DNA of 64,000 nt, from assembly GCF_013618475.1 (NCBI RefSeq), contig NZ_JABJVN010000006.1, positions 248,001 through 312,000 of the forward strand. Reading direction: 5' to 3'. Source of the stretch: Saccharibacillus deserti (GTDB lineage: Bacteria > Bacillota > Bacilli > Paenibacillales > Paenibacillaceae). Shown here piece by piece: positions 16,437 through 25,012 of the stretch. Every line of letters begins with the position of its first letter. Within the stretch, counting starts at the first letter, position 1. A program made the translations under genes and the position numbers. Below the pieces are notes generated by a model, which did no database searches, had not been told where the DNA came from, and was given only the letters and a program-made list of their open reading frames with translations.

Positions 16437-17096
16437 ATGAACACAGACAACCCGAATGTATTTGCGCATTGGTCCAAAGGATATGTGGTGAAAGAACATG
16501 TCACCAATCCCAATATTGAAGTGGGGGAGTACACCTATTATTCCGGCTATTATCACGAGAAGCATTTTGAAGAAATCTGCGTGCGGTACCTGTCACCCGA
16601 AGAATGGGTAACGGATAAGCTGATCATCGGGCGATTCTGTTCGATCGGGTCCGGAGCTTCGTTTATCCTGTGCGGGAATCAGGGGCATCGAAGCGATTGG
16701 GCGTCGACATACCCGTTCTACTATACGCCGGATCTAAACGAAGGAGCTGCGGACGGTTTTCTTCCAAAAGGGGATACTTGGGTTGGCAGCGACGTATGGA
16801 TCGGCACAGAAGCGATGATTATGCCGGGAGTAAAGATCGGTCACGGAGCGGTCATTGCTTCACGCGCAGTCGTCACAAAAGACGTGGAACCGTATACAAT
16901 AGTCGGAGGCAATCCGGCAGTACCGATTCGCCGACGATTCGACGAGTCGGATATCAAAAAACTGCTCGAAACCCGCTGGTGGGAGTTGGATATCGAGGCG
17001 GTCAAGCCGCTGATTCCGCTGTTAACAAGCAGTAAGATCGGAGAACTGTGCGAAAAGGTGGGCCGCTTGAAAGAACAGGATCCCAAGCCGAACTAG
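16437..17096 (+). CDS. CatB-type (xenobiotic) O-acetyltransferase, possible chloramphenicol acetyltransferase
   Basis: A 219-residue left-handed beta-helix acetyltransferase very close in pattern to type-B chloramphenicol acetyltransferases. Shared blocks are NPNIEVGEYTYYSGYYH, DKLIIGRFCSIGSGASFI, GNQGHRSDW with catalytic H84, then GSDVWIGTEAMIMPGVKIGHG and PYTIVGGNPAVPI. CatB enzymes use acetyl-CoA to acetylate chloramphenicol; Vat relatives act on streptogramin A. TAAGGAGAG precedes ATG 16437. The base composition looks somewhat more AT-rich than the flanks, which hints at transfer. It is followed by a strong terminator and stands alone. Confidence 0.88.
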   Translation: MNTDNPNVFAHWSKGYVVKEHVTNPNIEVGEYTYYSGYYHEKHFEEICVRYLSPEEWVTDKLIIGRFCSIGSGASFILCGNQGHRSDWASTYPFYYTPDLNEGAADGFLPKGDTWVGSDVWIGTEAMIMPGVKIGHGAVIASRAVVTKDVEPYTIVGGNPAVPIRRRFDESDIKKLLETRWWELDIEAVKPLIPLLTSSKIGELCEKVGRLKEQDPKPN

Positions 17097-17106
17097 AAGA
17101 AAGACA

Positions 17107-17147
17107 AAAACCCTGCCGTTCGCCTATTGCGAACGGCAGGGTTTTTC
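17107..17147. terminator. Bidirectional rho-independent terminator
   Basis: A perfect 18-bp stem (17107-17124 with 17130-17147) with a 5-nt loop, flanked by A-tract and T-tract, terminates both the acetyltransferase gene and the convergent dehydrogenase gene. Confidence 0.92.
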
Positions 17148-17172
17148 GCTGTGCGGCAGAACCGGCGGCGTC

Positions 17173-18213
17173 TTACTCGCCGAACCCTTCCACGACCAGC
17201 TTCCCGATCATGCTGCCGCTTTCCAAGCGGCGGTGCGCTTCGCGCATATTGGCCGCGTGGAACGGAGCCAGCCGCTCGGTTAGCGTCGTGACGAGCGTGC
17301 CTTCGTCCACAAGCTTCGCCGCCTCGTTCAACAATTCGTGCTGCGCGATCATGTCTGGCGTTTCGAACATGGCGCGGGTGAACATCAGCTCCCAGACGAA
17401 CGTGCCGCTCTTGTCTTTGAGTTTGTTCAGGTCGAAGGCTTCTTGGGTCTCCACAATGGAGCAGATTGCGCCTTGGGGCGCCAGAGCCTTCGCCATATTG
17501 TCCCAGTGCTTGTCGGTGCTGTTCAGGCACAGGATATAGGCCGGAGCATCCAATCCGAGCCGCTTGATCTGATCCGCAAAATCTTCATGATGCGTGATGA
17601 TCTGGTGCGCGCCGTGCTGTCGCGCCCAAGCGGCGGATTCTTCGCGCGAAGCGGTGCCGATTACGGTCAGCCCCGCCAGGTTTGCGAGTTGGGTCGCGAT
17701 CGAGCCTACGCCTCCGGCGGCTCCGATGACGAGAATACTTTTTCCGGCATTGTCTTGCGGGTTCTTCGATATGCGAAGACGGTCATGCAGCGCTTCCCAG
17801 GCCGTGATCGTAGTCAGCGGCAGAGCGGCTGCTTCGGCCCAGTCGAGCGTCTTGGGTTTGCGGCCGACGATTCGTTCGTCCACAAGCTGGAATTCGGCAT
17901 TGCTGCCGGAACGCGTAATGCTGCCCGCGTAATACACTTCGTCTCCGGGCTGGAACAGGGTTACGTCTTCGCCGACGGCTTCGACGATCCCCGCGGCATC
18001 CCAACCCAGAACACGGGGCTGTTCTTCCCGGCGGGCTTTGGGGGAGCGGACTTTGGTATCGACAGGATTGACGGAGACCGCTTTTACGCGGACAAGCAGA
18101 TCGTGTCCCCGGGGCGTCGGTCGGTCCAGTTCCACGTCGATCAGGCTGTCTTCGCGATCGATCGGCAGGTATTCTTTCAGGGCTACGGCTTTCATGGGGG
18201 CTGCAGGGTTCAT
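17173..18213 (-). CDS. Zinc-type alcohol dehydrogenase / quinone oxidoreductase family (MDR)
   Basis: A 346-residue medium-chain dehydrogenase/reductase of the TIGR02817 group. The N-terminal GroES-like domain contains VSVNPVDTKVR and VLGWDAAGIVEAVGEDV. The NADPH-binding motif is GAAGGVGSIATQLA (residues ~157-170). The catalytic zinc ligands of true alcohol dehydrogenases are not evident, so an NADPH:quinone or enone reductase activity is more likely. GGGAGG eight nt before ATG 18213 fixes the start over the longer frame to 18522. It is transcribed in the same direction as the upstream SgrR-type regulator, 127 bp away. Confidence 0.88.
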   Translation of the reverse strand: MNPAAPMKAVALKEYLPIDREDSLIDVELDRPTPRGHDLLVRVKAVSVNPVDTKVRSPKARREEQPRVLGWDAAGIVEAVGEDVTLFQPGDEVYYAGSITRSGSNAEFQLVDERIVGRKPKTLDWAEAAALPLTTITAWEALHDRLRISKNPQDNAGKSILVIGAAGGVGSIATQLANLAGLTVIGTASREESAAWARQHGAHQIITHHEDFADQIKRLGLDAPAYILCLNSTDKHWDNMAKALAPQGAICSIVETQEAFDLNKLKDKSGTFVWELMFTRAMFETPDMIAQHELLNEAAKLVDEGTLVTTLTERLAPFHAANMREAHRRLESGSMIGKLVVEGFGE

Positions 18214-18340
18214 CTTGTATTCCTCCCGTTTGAAGTGATACTCAGGCACACTCGTATATGTATAACGCCAAAAGAACCCGATATAAACGGCCCGCACGCA
18301 GACGTCCGCTGCCGGGTTAGGGGCGGCGGACGCCGGGCCG

Positions 18341-20152
18341 TCAGGAATGCCGGCCCGGCGCAGTCTGCTCGCCCGGCGGAAACCATACGGTGCGCAGGTC
18401 GATCCAACCCTGCGCACCGAAGCTGACGCCGCGGATGCTGGGCAGATAAGAAGTCTGCAGCGGCGTTTCGTATAGAATCTGCAGCTGGTGTTCGGCGACC
18501 AGGCGGGCTTCGATCGGATCAAGTTCCCGTCCGCGCCCTCGGGGCGTCGCTTCCGCGGCAGCTAGGCGCAGCGCGTTTCGAATGAAGGCGCGGGTTGCCG
18601 AATCGGTATGCTCCGACAGCGTCAGGTACAAATCGAACAGCCGCAGCTGCTCGTCGCGGTCGCGGATCAGCGAGAACAAGATGAGGTCCGCAGCCAGCCG
18701 GGTCCGGCCTTTGAAATCGTCTACCGTCACGATGATGGTCCGGCACGAATAGCCGCAGCGTTCCAGCCGCTCTCTGAGGAGAGCGGCGTCTTTGCGGTAC
18801 TGCGGAATGGTCAGCAGGCGCAGAGGCTTCCGCTCCGGGCCGGATTCGCCCGAAGCCGCGGCGCCCGGGCCTGCACCGGAGAGAACCGCCATCACCGCCG
18901 CCCGCTCGATCGGGTCGCGCAGCGGGCCGCTCTTCGTATTGCAGGTCACGAATTTGCGCGAGAACACTTCCGCATGCGCCCGGCTCCAGGCTTCTTCGAA
19001 TTCCGCACCGCCGTCCGGGGTTGGGCGTCCTTTTTGCCGCCGAAGGGTTTCCGAGCTTGTTTTTGCCGCCGCGTCGTGGGTTTCTTCTCTCTCGTTCGGT
19101 CCGTCTCCCTGCCACACATGGAACGGCGAATCCGATTCCCCGACATCTTCTCCGCCTTCTATCCGCCAGGGAATGTTGACGATCTCGACCCGGTCCAGAT
19201 GCGCCCGGCCCGCATAATGCGGAACATGCGCTTCCAGCACGCACAGGTCGGGGAGGAACGTCGCGATCCGGAAAGGACCGGTACCGATCGGATTCAGCCG
19301 AAATTCTTCCTCGCCCTGACGCAGCGCTTCCTTGGGTACAATCGATGTCCGGCTGGTGCAGAGGAAAGGCAGAAACAGCGTATGCGCCCGCTTCAGGCGA
19401 ATCCGCACGACAAGCGGGCCGAGCGCCGTCACTTCGGCGATATTGCGGAACATAAAGCCGTACAGCACACGCTCCGGCAGCTGCCGCATACGTTCGAACG
19501 AATAAACGACGTCTTCCGAAGTCAGGATCCGCCCGTCATGGAACGGAACGTCTTTGCGCAGATAGAAGGTCCAGCAGGTGTCCTCTTCGCCCGATTCCCA
19601 GTGATGGGCCAGCGCCGGCAGAATCTCGTCCGAGCCGTCCTGGCGGCGCAGCAGGCCGTCGAAGACGTGGCCGACGACGAAGGATTCCGCGAGCAGATTG
19701 GTGCGCAGCGGATCCAGCGAATGCAGCTGCTGACGGATCGGCAGCCGCAGCGTGTCGATCTGCCGCCCGGTCCGGGTCTCCGAATGATGCCCGAAATAAG
19801 CGCGCAGCGATTCTCTCAGCCTGGCCTGCATCGCCGGCGGCGGAGCGGCGTCGCCCAGCTCGCCCGCGATACCGCGAATATCGCCGCGTCCGATCGCGTC
19901 GGCTACCGACTGCGCGGCGATATCTTCCGGCGTCCAGCGAAAAGCAAGTCCCGAGCGCCGGCCGCGGCCGCGCTTGGACGACCAGCCGATCCAGCCGGCC
20001 GCCGCCATTTTGCCGATCACCGTCAGTGCGCTTCGGTGCGTGCAGTCGAGTGTCTCCGCCACTTCCGCAAGCGTCACCCGTGCCCCTTCCCGTCCGTCGT
20101 CTTCCGCTCCGTAACGTTCGTGCAGCAGCAGGAATTGTCTGTGCAGCTTCAT
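18341..20152 (-). CDS. SgrR-family transcriptional regulator with solute-binding domain
   Basis: A 603-residue protein fusing an N-terminal HTH (residues ~1-110, VTLAEVAETLDCTHRSALTVIGKMAAAGWIGW) with a periplasmic-type SBP_bac_5 domain (~165-600). That is the SgrR architecture known from sugar-phosphate stress control in enterobacteria and from Bacillus YbbH/YbaE-like proteins. Binding-domain hallmarks are SLDPLRTNLLAESFVVGHVFDGLLRR, DGRILTSEDVVYSFERMR and NPIGTGPFRI. No signal peptide is present, so it is cytoplasmic. AAGGGGG precedes ATG 20152. It diverges from the DUF4173 gene, and a repeat element in between may be its operator. Confidence 0.88.
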   Translation of the reverse strand: MKLHRQFLLLHERYGAEDDGREGARVTLAEVAETLDCTHRSALTVIGKMAAAGWIGWSSKRGRGRRSGLAFRWTPEDIAAQSVADAIGRGDIRGIAGELGDAAPPPAMQARLRESLRAYFGHHSETRTGRQIDTLRLPIRQQLHSLDPLRTNLLAESFVVGHVFDGLLRRQDGSDEILPALAHHWESGEEDTCWTFYLRKDVPFHDGRILTSEDVVYSFERMRQLPERVLYGFMFRNIAEVTALGPLVVRIRLKRAHTLFLPFLCTSRTSIVPKEALRQGEEEFRLNPIGTGPFRIATFLPDLCVLEAHVPHYAGRAHLDRVEIVNIPWRIEGGEDVGESDSPFHVWQGDGPNEREETHDAAAKTSSETLRRQKGRPTPDGGAEFEEAWSRAHAEVFSRKFVTCNTKSGPLRDPIERAAVMAVLSGAGPGAAASGESGPERKPLRLLTIPQYRKDAALLRERLERCGYSCRTIIVTVDDFKGRTRLAADLILFSLIRDRDEQLRLFDLYLTLSEHTDSATRAFIRNALRLAAAEATPRGRGRELDPIEARLVAEHQLQILYETPLQTSYLPSIRGVSFGAQGWIDLRTVWFPPGEQTAPGRHS

Positions 20153-20169
20153 TCATAGTCCCCCTTAAC

Positions 20170-20229
20170 AAAATAAGAAAAAAGGTCCCCCAACCTTTCT
20201 ATTTATCTTCTTATTTTAACATCTATAAT
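20170..20229 (+). promoter_or_regulatory. AT-rich inverted repeats and promoter between regulator and DUF4173 genes
   Basis: AAAATAAGAA (20170-20179) and TTCTTATTTT (20208-20217) are inverted, with an inner AAAGGT/ACCTTT pair. TATAAT at 20224-20229 is a good -10 reading rightwards. The 18-mer TTTATCTTCTTATTTTAA at 20202-20219 recurs exactly at 28460-28477. Confidence 0.55.
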
Positions 20230-20287
20230 GGAAAAAGAATACAGTCCAAACGGCGCAGACCGCTTGGACAAACGGAGGGGAATCCAT

Positions 20288-21781
20288 ATGAACGAATCGA
20301 AGATTGAGGGAGAGAGGCGCCTGCTGCCGGCGTTGGCAGCGGCACTTGCGCTTGGCGGACTGCATCAACTGCTGTTCTACGGCCTGCTGCCCGGACTATC
20401 CGTACCGCTGTTCATCCTGCTGCTGTATGCCTATTTCCGGATGTTCGGCCGGGAAACGATGCGGCCGCCGGATCGGGCCGGCCTGCTGCTGTCGGCTGCG
20501 GTTCTGCTGCTCGCGCTGACGTATGCGCTGTTCGACAACCCGATCTTTTTCGTGCTTAATCTGTTGGCGCTCCCGGCCCTGATCGCCTGGCATCTGACTT
20601 ACATCATGGGCGATCGCAGACGAAGCTGGCATGATCCGCGGTTGATTCCCGATGCGTTCGGCCACGTGCTGAAGCAGACGGTGCTGCATGTGCCTGACGC
20701 ATTCGCCTGGGCACGGCCTCGCGCCAATCGAGCCGGCGACAGCGAAGACGATTCTTCGCTCAGGCAGGTCATGTACGGGCTGGCGTTCGCGGTGCCGCTG
20801 CTTGGGATCGTGCTGGTGCTGCTGCTGTCGGCAGACGGCGTGCTGCGCACCATGGCGGGCCGTATTCCCGTATGGTTCGGGAATCTGCCGCTCGGCGACG
20901 GAGGAGGAAGGCTGCTGTGGACATGTGCCGCCGGGCTGTTCCTGTTCACGTATCTGGCCGGTTTCCGTTCGCCCAAGCGCAGACTGCCCGTACAGGGGCC
21001 TTGGATGTCCGAACCCGTCGAACCGGCCGCCAGGTTCCGGCCGCTGCCCGTAGTCACGCTGCTGATCTCGCTCAATCTCGTCTATGTGCTGTTCGTGGCG
21101 TTTCAGTTCTCTTATCTGTTCGGCGCCTGGCAGGGCGTACTCCCCGAATCTTCTTCGTATGCCGAGTACGCGCGCAGCGGGTTCGGCGAACTGATCGGCG
21201 TCACGCTGATCAATTTCGGAGTGCTGCTGATCGGCATGTACGCGACCCTGCGCGGAGAAGGACGGCAGCGCCGGCTGTTGGATGCCCTGCATCTGCTGCT
21301 CGTCTTCTGCTCGGTGGCGATGCTGGGGTCGGCTTTTTCCCGGCTGCTGCTGTACGAAGAAGCTTACGGTTACACGCGGCTCCGTTTTCTCGTGCATGCG
21401 TTCATGATCTTCCTGTTCGCGGTCCTGCTGCTGTTCGCCCTGTGCATTCGGCTGCGCCGCATTGCGCTTGGACGTCTGCTCGTCGTACTCGGCGTCTGCG
21501 CTTATCTGGCCGTCAACTATGCCTGCATGGACAGGGTCATTGCGCGTCTTAATCTGGATCGCCAGCATACGGCCGAAGCGGCAGCCGATCTGGGTTATCT
21601 GATGGGCTTGTCCTCCGACGCTATGCCCGTGCTGATCGAACGAGGGAAACAAGAAGGCGGCGAACTGGATCGGCTGCTGCGGGAAAAAGCGAAAAACGAA
21701 GCCAACCTCAAGGTGCCGTGGCCGTCGCGGAACGTTTCGGAATGGAGATCGCGTGAGCGGCTGAGTCAATATGTCAACTAG
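20288..21781 (+). CDS. DUF4173/DUF4153 polytopic membrane protein
   Basis: A 497-residue membrane protein with about 11-12 hydrophobic helices. The central segment (LISLNLVYVLFVAFQFSYLFGA, then EYARSGFGELIGVTLINF) is the signature region of DUF4153/DUF4173 proteins. Its C-terminal tail from ~residue 425 is soluble and helical (NLDRQHTAEAAADLGYLMGLS). Function is unknown. GGAGGGG upstream of ATG 20288 fixes the start. It diverges from the SgrR-type regulator, which may control it through the shared intergenic region. Confidence 0.82.
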   Translation: MNESKIEGERRLLPALAAALALGGLHQLLFYGLLPGLSVPLFILLLYAYFRMFGRETMRPPDRAGLLLSAAVLLLALTYALFDNPIFFVLNLLALPALIAWHLTYIMGDRRRSWHDPRLIPDAFGHVLKQTVLHVPDAFAWARPRANRAGDSEDDSSLRQVMYGLAFAVPLLGIVLVLLLSADGVLRTMAGRIPVWFGNLPLGDGGGRLLWTCAAGLFLFTYLAGFRSPKRRLPVQGPWMSEPVEPAARFRPLPVVTLLISLNLVYVLFVAFQFSYLFGAWQGVLPESSSYAEYARSGFGELIGVTLINFGVLLIGMYATLRGEGRQRRLLDALHLLLVFCSVAMLGSAFSRLLLYEEAYGYTRLRFLVHAFMIFLFAVLLLFALCIRLRRIALGRLLVVLGVCAYLAVNYACMDRVIARLNLDRQHTAEAAADLGYLMGLSSDAMPVLIERGKQEGGELDRLLREKAKNEANLKVPWPSRNVSEWRSRERLSQYVN

Positions 21782-21986
21782 AACGTATGGCGCAGCGGCG
21801 GGCTTTGGCATGATTTTGAACGTTTTCCGAACGGGACGGTTCCAAGCTGGAATTTGCTGAAAAAACATCCGGAAAATCCGAACCCCTCCGCCTCTTCTGG
21901 GTAAAAGGGAAAGAGAGCGGCAGGCCCGAACTTCCCGATTCGTTGAACCGGATGCCGGGCCGCGCCGAACGATTAGGAGGGATTCC

Positions 21987-24641
21987 GTGGAGTTTTACCG
22001 TAAAAGCGGCGAAGAAACGCTGGAGGAACTGAAGTCCAGTCCGGGAGGACTCGATTCGGGGGAAGCGGGCAGACGGCTGGAAGAGCACGGCTACAACGAG
22101 CTGAACGAAAAAGGCAAAGACCCGATCTGGAAGCTCATTCTGGAATCGTTCAAAGATCCGATGGTGATTGTGCTGCTGGCGGCGGCTATCGTCCAGCTGG
22201 CTCTGGGCGAAGTCATCGAGTCTGTCATTATCTTCGCGGTATTGATCATGAACTCGGTGATCGGCGTCGTGCAGACGCGCAAAGCCGAGAATTCGCTGGA
22301 TGCCCTGAAGCAGATGTCCGCACCCGCGGCCAAAGTCAAACGGAGCGGGCAGGTCCATACGGTCGAGGCCAGGGAAGTGGTTCCCGGCGATATCGTGCTG
22401 CTCGAAGCGGGCGATTATGTGCCGGCCGACGGACGGCTGCTCGAGAGCAGCTCGCTGAAGACGGACGAAGGCATGCTGACCGGCGAATCGGAACCGGCGG
22501 AGAAGCATACGGACACCATCGGGGAAGAGTCCGGGATCGGCGACCGCCGCAACATGGTGTTCAGCGGCGCGTTGGTCGTCTACGGCCGCGGAACCCTTGT
22601 GGTGACCGGCACCGGAGCCCAATCGGAGATCGGCAAGATCGCCGGACTGCTCGAAAGCGCAGAAGCTAAGCAGACGCCGCTGCAGCGCAAGCTCGAGAGT
22701 TTCAGCAAGAAGCTGGGACTGTTCATTCTGATTCTCTGCATCGTGATCTTTGCGGTGGAAGCAGGCCGCGAATGGCTCTCGGGCGATACGAGCGATATGA
22801 CGGGCGCGATCCTGAATTCGTTCATGTTCGCCGTGGCCGTCGCGGTCGCGGCGATTCCCGAAGCGCTGTCGTCGATCGTGACGATCGTGCTTGCGGTCGG
22901 CACGAACAAGATGGCCAAGCGGCATGCCATTATCCGGCGCCTGCCGGCGGTCGAGACGCTCGGTTCGACAAGCGTCATCTGTACCGACAAGACCGGTACG
23001 CTGACACAGAACAAGATGACGGTCGTCGACGATTTCGTGCCGGAAGGCCGCGAAGAACAGATCCCGGACGACCCGGCCGAATGGACGGACTCCGAACAGT
23101 GGCTGATGCGGATCGCCGTACTGTGCAACGATTCGAGAATCAACGAGGACGGGCAGGAGATCGGCGATCCGACCGAAACGGCGCTGCTGGCCTACAGTTC
23201 CAAGAAGAACCGCAGCCATGAAGAAGTGCGAGGCACGTACGAACGCGAAGACGAGATTCCGTTCGACTCCGACCGCAAGCTGATGTCGACCGTACATACG
23301 GTGGACGGCCGCCGGCTGCTGCTCGTCAAAGGCGGGCCGGACGTGCTGCTCGACCGCTGCACCGGCATCCGGATCGACGGACGCGAAGAAAAGTTCACGG
23401 ACGAACGGCTGCGCGGCATCCAGAAGCGGAACGAAGACTTTTCCGATCGGGCGCTGCGTGTACTGGCCTTCGGCTACAAAGAAATCGCCGCCGGCGTATC
23501 CGTCGACGAAGATGACGAGAACGAATTGGTGTTCGTCGGTCTGACGGCGATGATCGATCCGCCGCGCGACGCGGTCTACGGCGCGATCAAGGAAGCGAGA
23601 AGCGCCGGTATTCGCCCGGTCATGATTACGGGCGACCACAAGACGACGGCGCAGGCGATCGGCCGCGATATCGGACTGATGGAAGAAGGCGACGAAGCGC
23701 TGACCGGACGGGAGCTGGACGCGCTGTCCGACAGCGAACTGGACAACCGCCTGGAACATATCGCGGTGTACGCGCGCGTCTCGCCGGAGAACAAAATCCG
23801 GATCGTGCGCGCCTGGCAGAAAAAAGGCCGGATCACGGCCATGACCGGCGACGGCGTCAACGACGCTCCGGCGCTCAAGCAGGCCGATATCGGCGTGGCG
23901 ATGGGCAGCGGCACGGATGTGGCCAAGAACTCCGCGGCGATGGTCCTGACGGACGATAATTTCGTCTCGATCGTCAGCGCCGTCGAAGTCGGACGTACCG
24001 TATTCGACAACATCAAGAAGTCGATCGCGTATCTGTTCTCGGGCAATCTGGGCGCGATCATCGCGATTCTGTTCGCGCTGGTCTTCGACTGGATCAATCC
24101 GTTTACGGCGCTGCAGCTGCTGTTCATCAATCTGCTGAACGATTCGCTGCCGGCCATCGCGCTCGGCATGGAGAAAGCCGAACCGGAAGTCATGCGGCGC
24201 AAACCGCGCGATATCAACGAAGGCATCTTCGCGGGCGGCACGCTTCAGACCGTCATCGCGCGCGGCGTGCTGATCGGCGCCGCGGTCATCGTCTCGCAGT
24301 ATATCGGGCTACGGGAATCGCCCGAGCTGAGCGTAGCCATGGCGTTCACGACGCTGATTCTGGCGCGTACGCTGCAGACGTTCGCGGCGCGTTCGCAGAC
24401 GCAGACGGCATTCGGAGCCGGATTCTTCGATAACAAATACGTGCTCGGGGCCGTATTGTTCTGCTTCGTACTGTATGCGGTCACGCTGCTTCCCGGCGTA
24501 CGCGAGATCTTCTCGATCCCGGCCGGTTTCGGCGTGGACGATTGGCTGATTGCGGCCGGTCTTGCACTCGGAGCGGTTGTACTGATGGAGATCGTCAAAG
24601 TCATCCGGGTGCGGATGGCACGCGGCAAAGGCCAGGTGTAG
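21987..24641 (+). CDS. Calcium-translocating P-type ATPase (PacL/YloB type)
   Basis: An 884-residue type II P-ATPase that exports Ca2+ at the expense of ATP. Domains in order are the N-terminal cation-ATPase domain (~1-70), M1-M2, the actuator with TGES (MLTGESEPAEK), M4 with PEALSS, the phosphorylation site D334 in CTDKTGTLTQNK, the nucleotide domain, MTGDGVNDAPALK and six C-terminal helices. PEAL in place of PEGL is common in bacterial SERCA/SPCA-like pumps. The GTG start at 21987 has TAGGAGG seven nt upstream. It is monocistronic with a strong terminator at 24695. Confidence 0.92.
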   Translation: MEFYRKSGEETLEELKSSPGGLDSGEAGRRLEEHGYNELNEKGKDPIWKLILESFKDPMVIVLLAAAIVQLALGEVIESVIIFAVLIMNSVIGVVQTRKAENSLDALKQMSAPAAKVKRSGQVHTVEAREVVPGDIVLLEAGDYVPADGRLLESSSLKTDEGMLTGESEPAEKHTDTIGEESGIGDRRNMVFSGALVVYGRGTLVVTGTGAQSEIGKIAGLLESAEAKQTPLQRKLESFSKKLGLFILILCIVIFAVEAGREWLSGDTSDMTGAILNSFMFAVAVAVAAIPEALSSIVTIVLAVGTNKMAKRHAIIRRLPAVETLGSTSVICTDKTGTLTQNKMTVVDDFVPEGREEQIPDDPAEWTDSEQWLMRIAVLCNDSRINEDGQEIGDPTETALLAYSSKKNRSHEEVRGTYEREDEIPFDSDRKLMSTVHTVDGRRLLLVKGGPDVLLDRCTGIRIDGREEKFTDERLRGIQKRNEDFSDRALRVLAFGYKEIAAGVSVDEDDENELVFVGLTAMIDPPRDAVYGAIKEARSAGIRPVMITGDHKTTAQAIGRDIGLMEEGDEALTGRELDALSDSELDNRLEHIAVYARVSPENKIRIVRAWQKKGRITAMTGDGVNDAPALKQADIGVAMGSGTDVAKNSAAMVLTDDNFVSIVSAVEVGRTVFDNIKKSIAYLFSGNLGAIIAILFALVFDWINPFTALQLLFINLLNDSLPAIALGMEKAEPEVMRRKPRDINEGIFAGGTLQTVIARGVLIGAAVIVSQYIGLRESPELSVAMAFTTLILARTLQTFAARSQTQTAFGAGFFDNKYVLGAVLFCFVLYAVTLLPGVREIFSIPAGFGVDDWLIAAGLALGAVVLMEIVKVIRVRMARGKGQV

Positions 24642-24694
24642 AAGCTTCGGCGAAGCTTTGAAAGTTGGGCCGGGAGCGAATATAACCGGAAGTG

Positions 24695-24723
24695 GAGCAG
24701 CGCCGCAGGGCGCTGCTCTTTTT
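24695..24723 (+). terminator. Rho-independent terminator of Ca2+ ATPase gene
   Basis: A 10-bp perfect stem (GAGCAGCGCC at 24695-24704 with its complement at 24709-24718) and a 4-nt loop, followed directly by TTTTT. Confidence 0.92.
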
Positions 24724-24970
24724 CGCGTTCCCTTCGTGCTCTTTGTTGAGCTGATGGAGCTGATGATTGAACGGATTCGGAGACTTTTCGTGCGTTGGAG
24801 GCCCGGGCCAAGCGGGAACTTCGCTGCCGTGCGGTCGGATGATGCGGCCGCCGCCGGTCCCGTTCGCCCTGCGGCGGTGTTTCGGTTGAGCGAGTCGGCG
24901 ATCCGTGCGCCGGATAGACGCCGCTTCCGGGGCTTGCGCGGCGGAGGAAATGCCGTTATATTGGTGGGTA

Positions 24971-24985
24971 TGAGAATCGTTATCA
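24971..24985 (+). promoter_or_regulatory. Fur box upstream of siderophore-binding protein gene
   Basis: TGAGAATCGTTATCA matches the 7-1-7 Bacillus Fur consensus TGATAATNATTATCA at all but two positions. It lies 28 bp before the start codon, where repression by iron-loaded Fur would be expected. Confidence 0.78.
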
Positions 24986-25012
24986 ATTAAAATTAAACGG
25001 GGGTTATGATCC

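Larger units (their letters stand above)
24642..25012. other. 371-bp intergenic region: terminator, Fur box, no gene
   Basis: This stretch begins with a small hairpin right after the ATPase stop and a strong terminator at 24695-24723. About 240 bp of GC-rich sequence follow, in which I see no credible gene on either strand. It ends with an AT-rich promoter region carrying a Fur-like box at 24971-24985. Confidence 0.6.
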
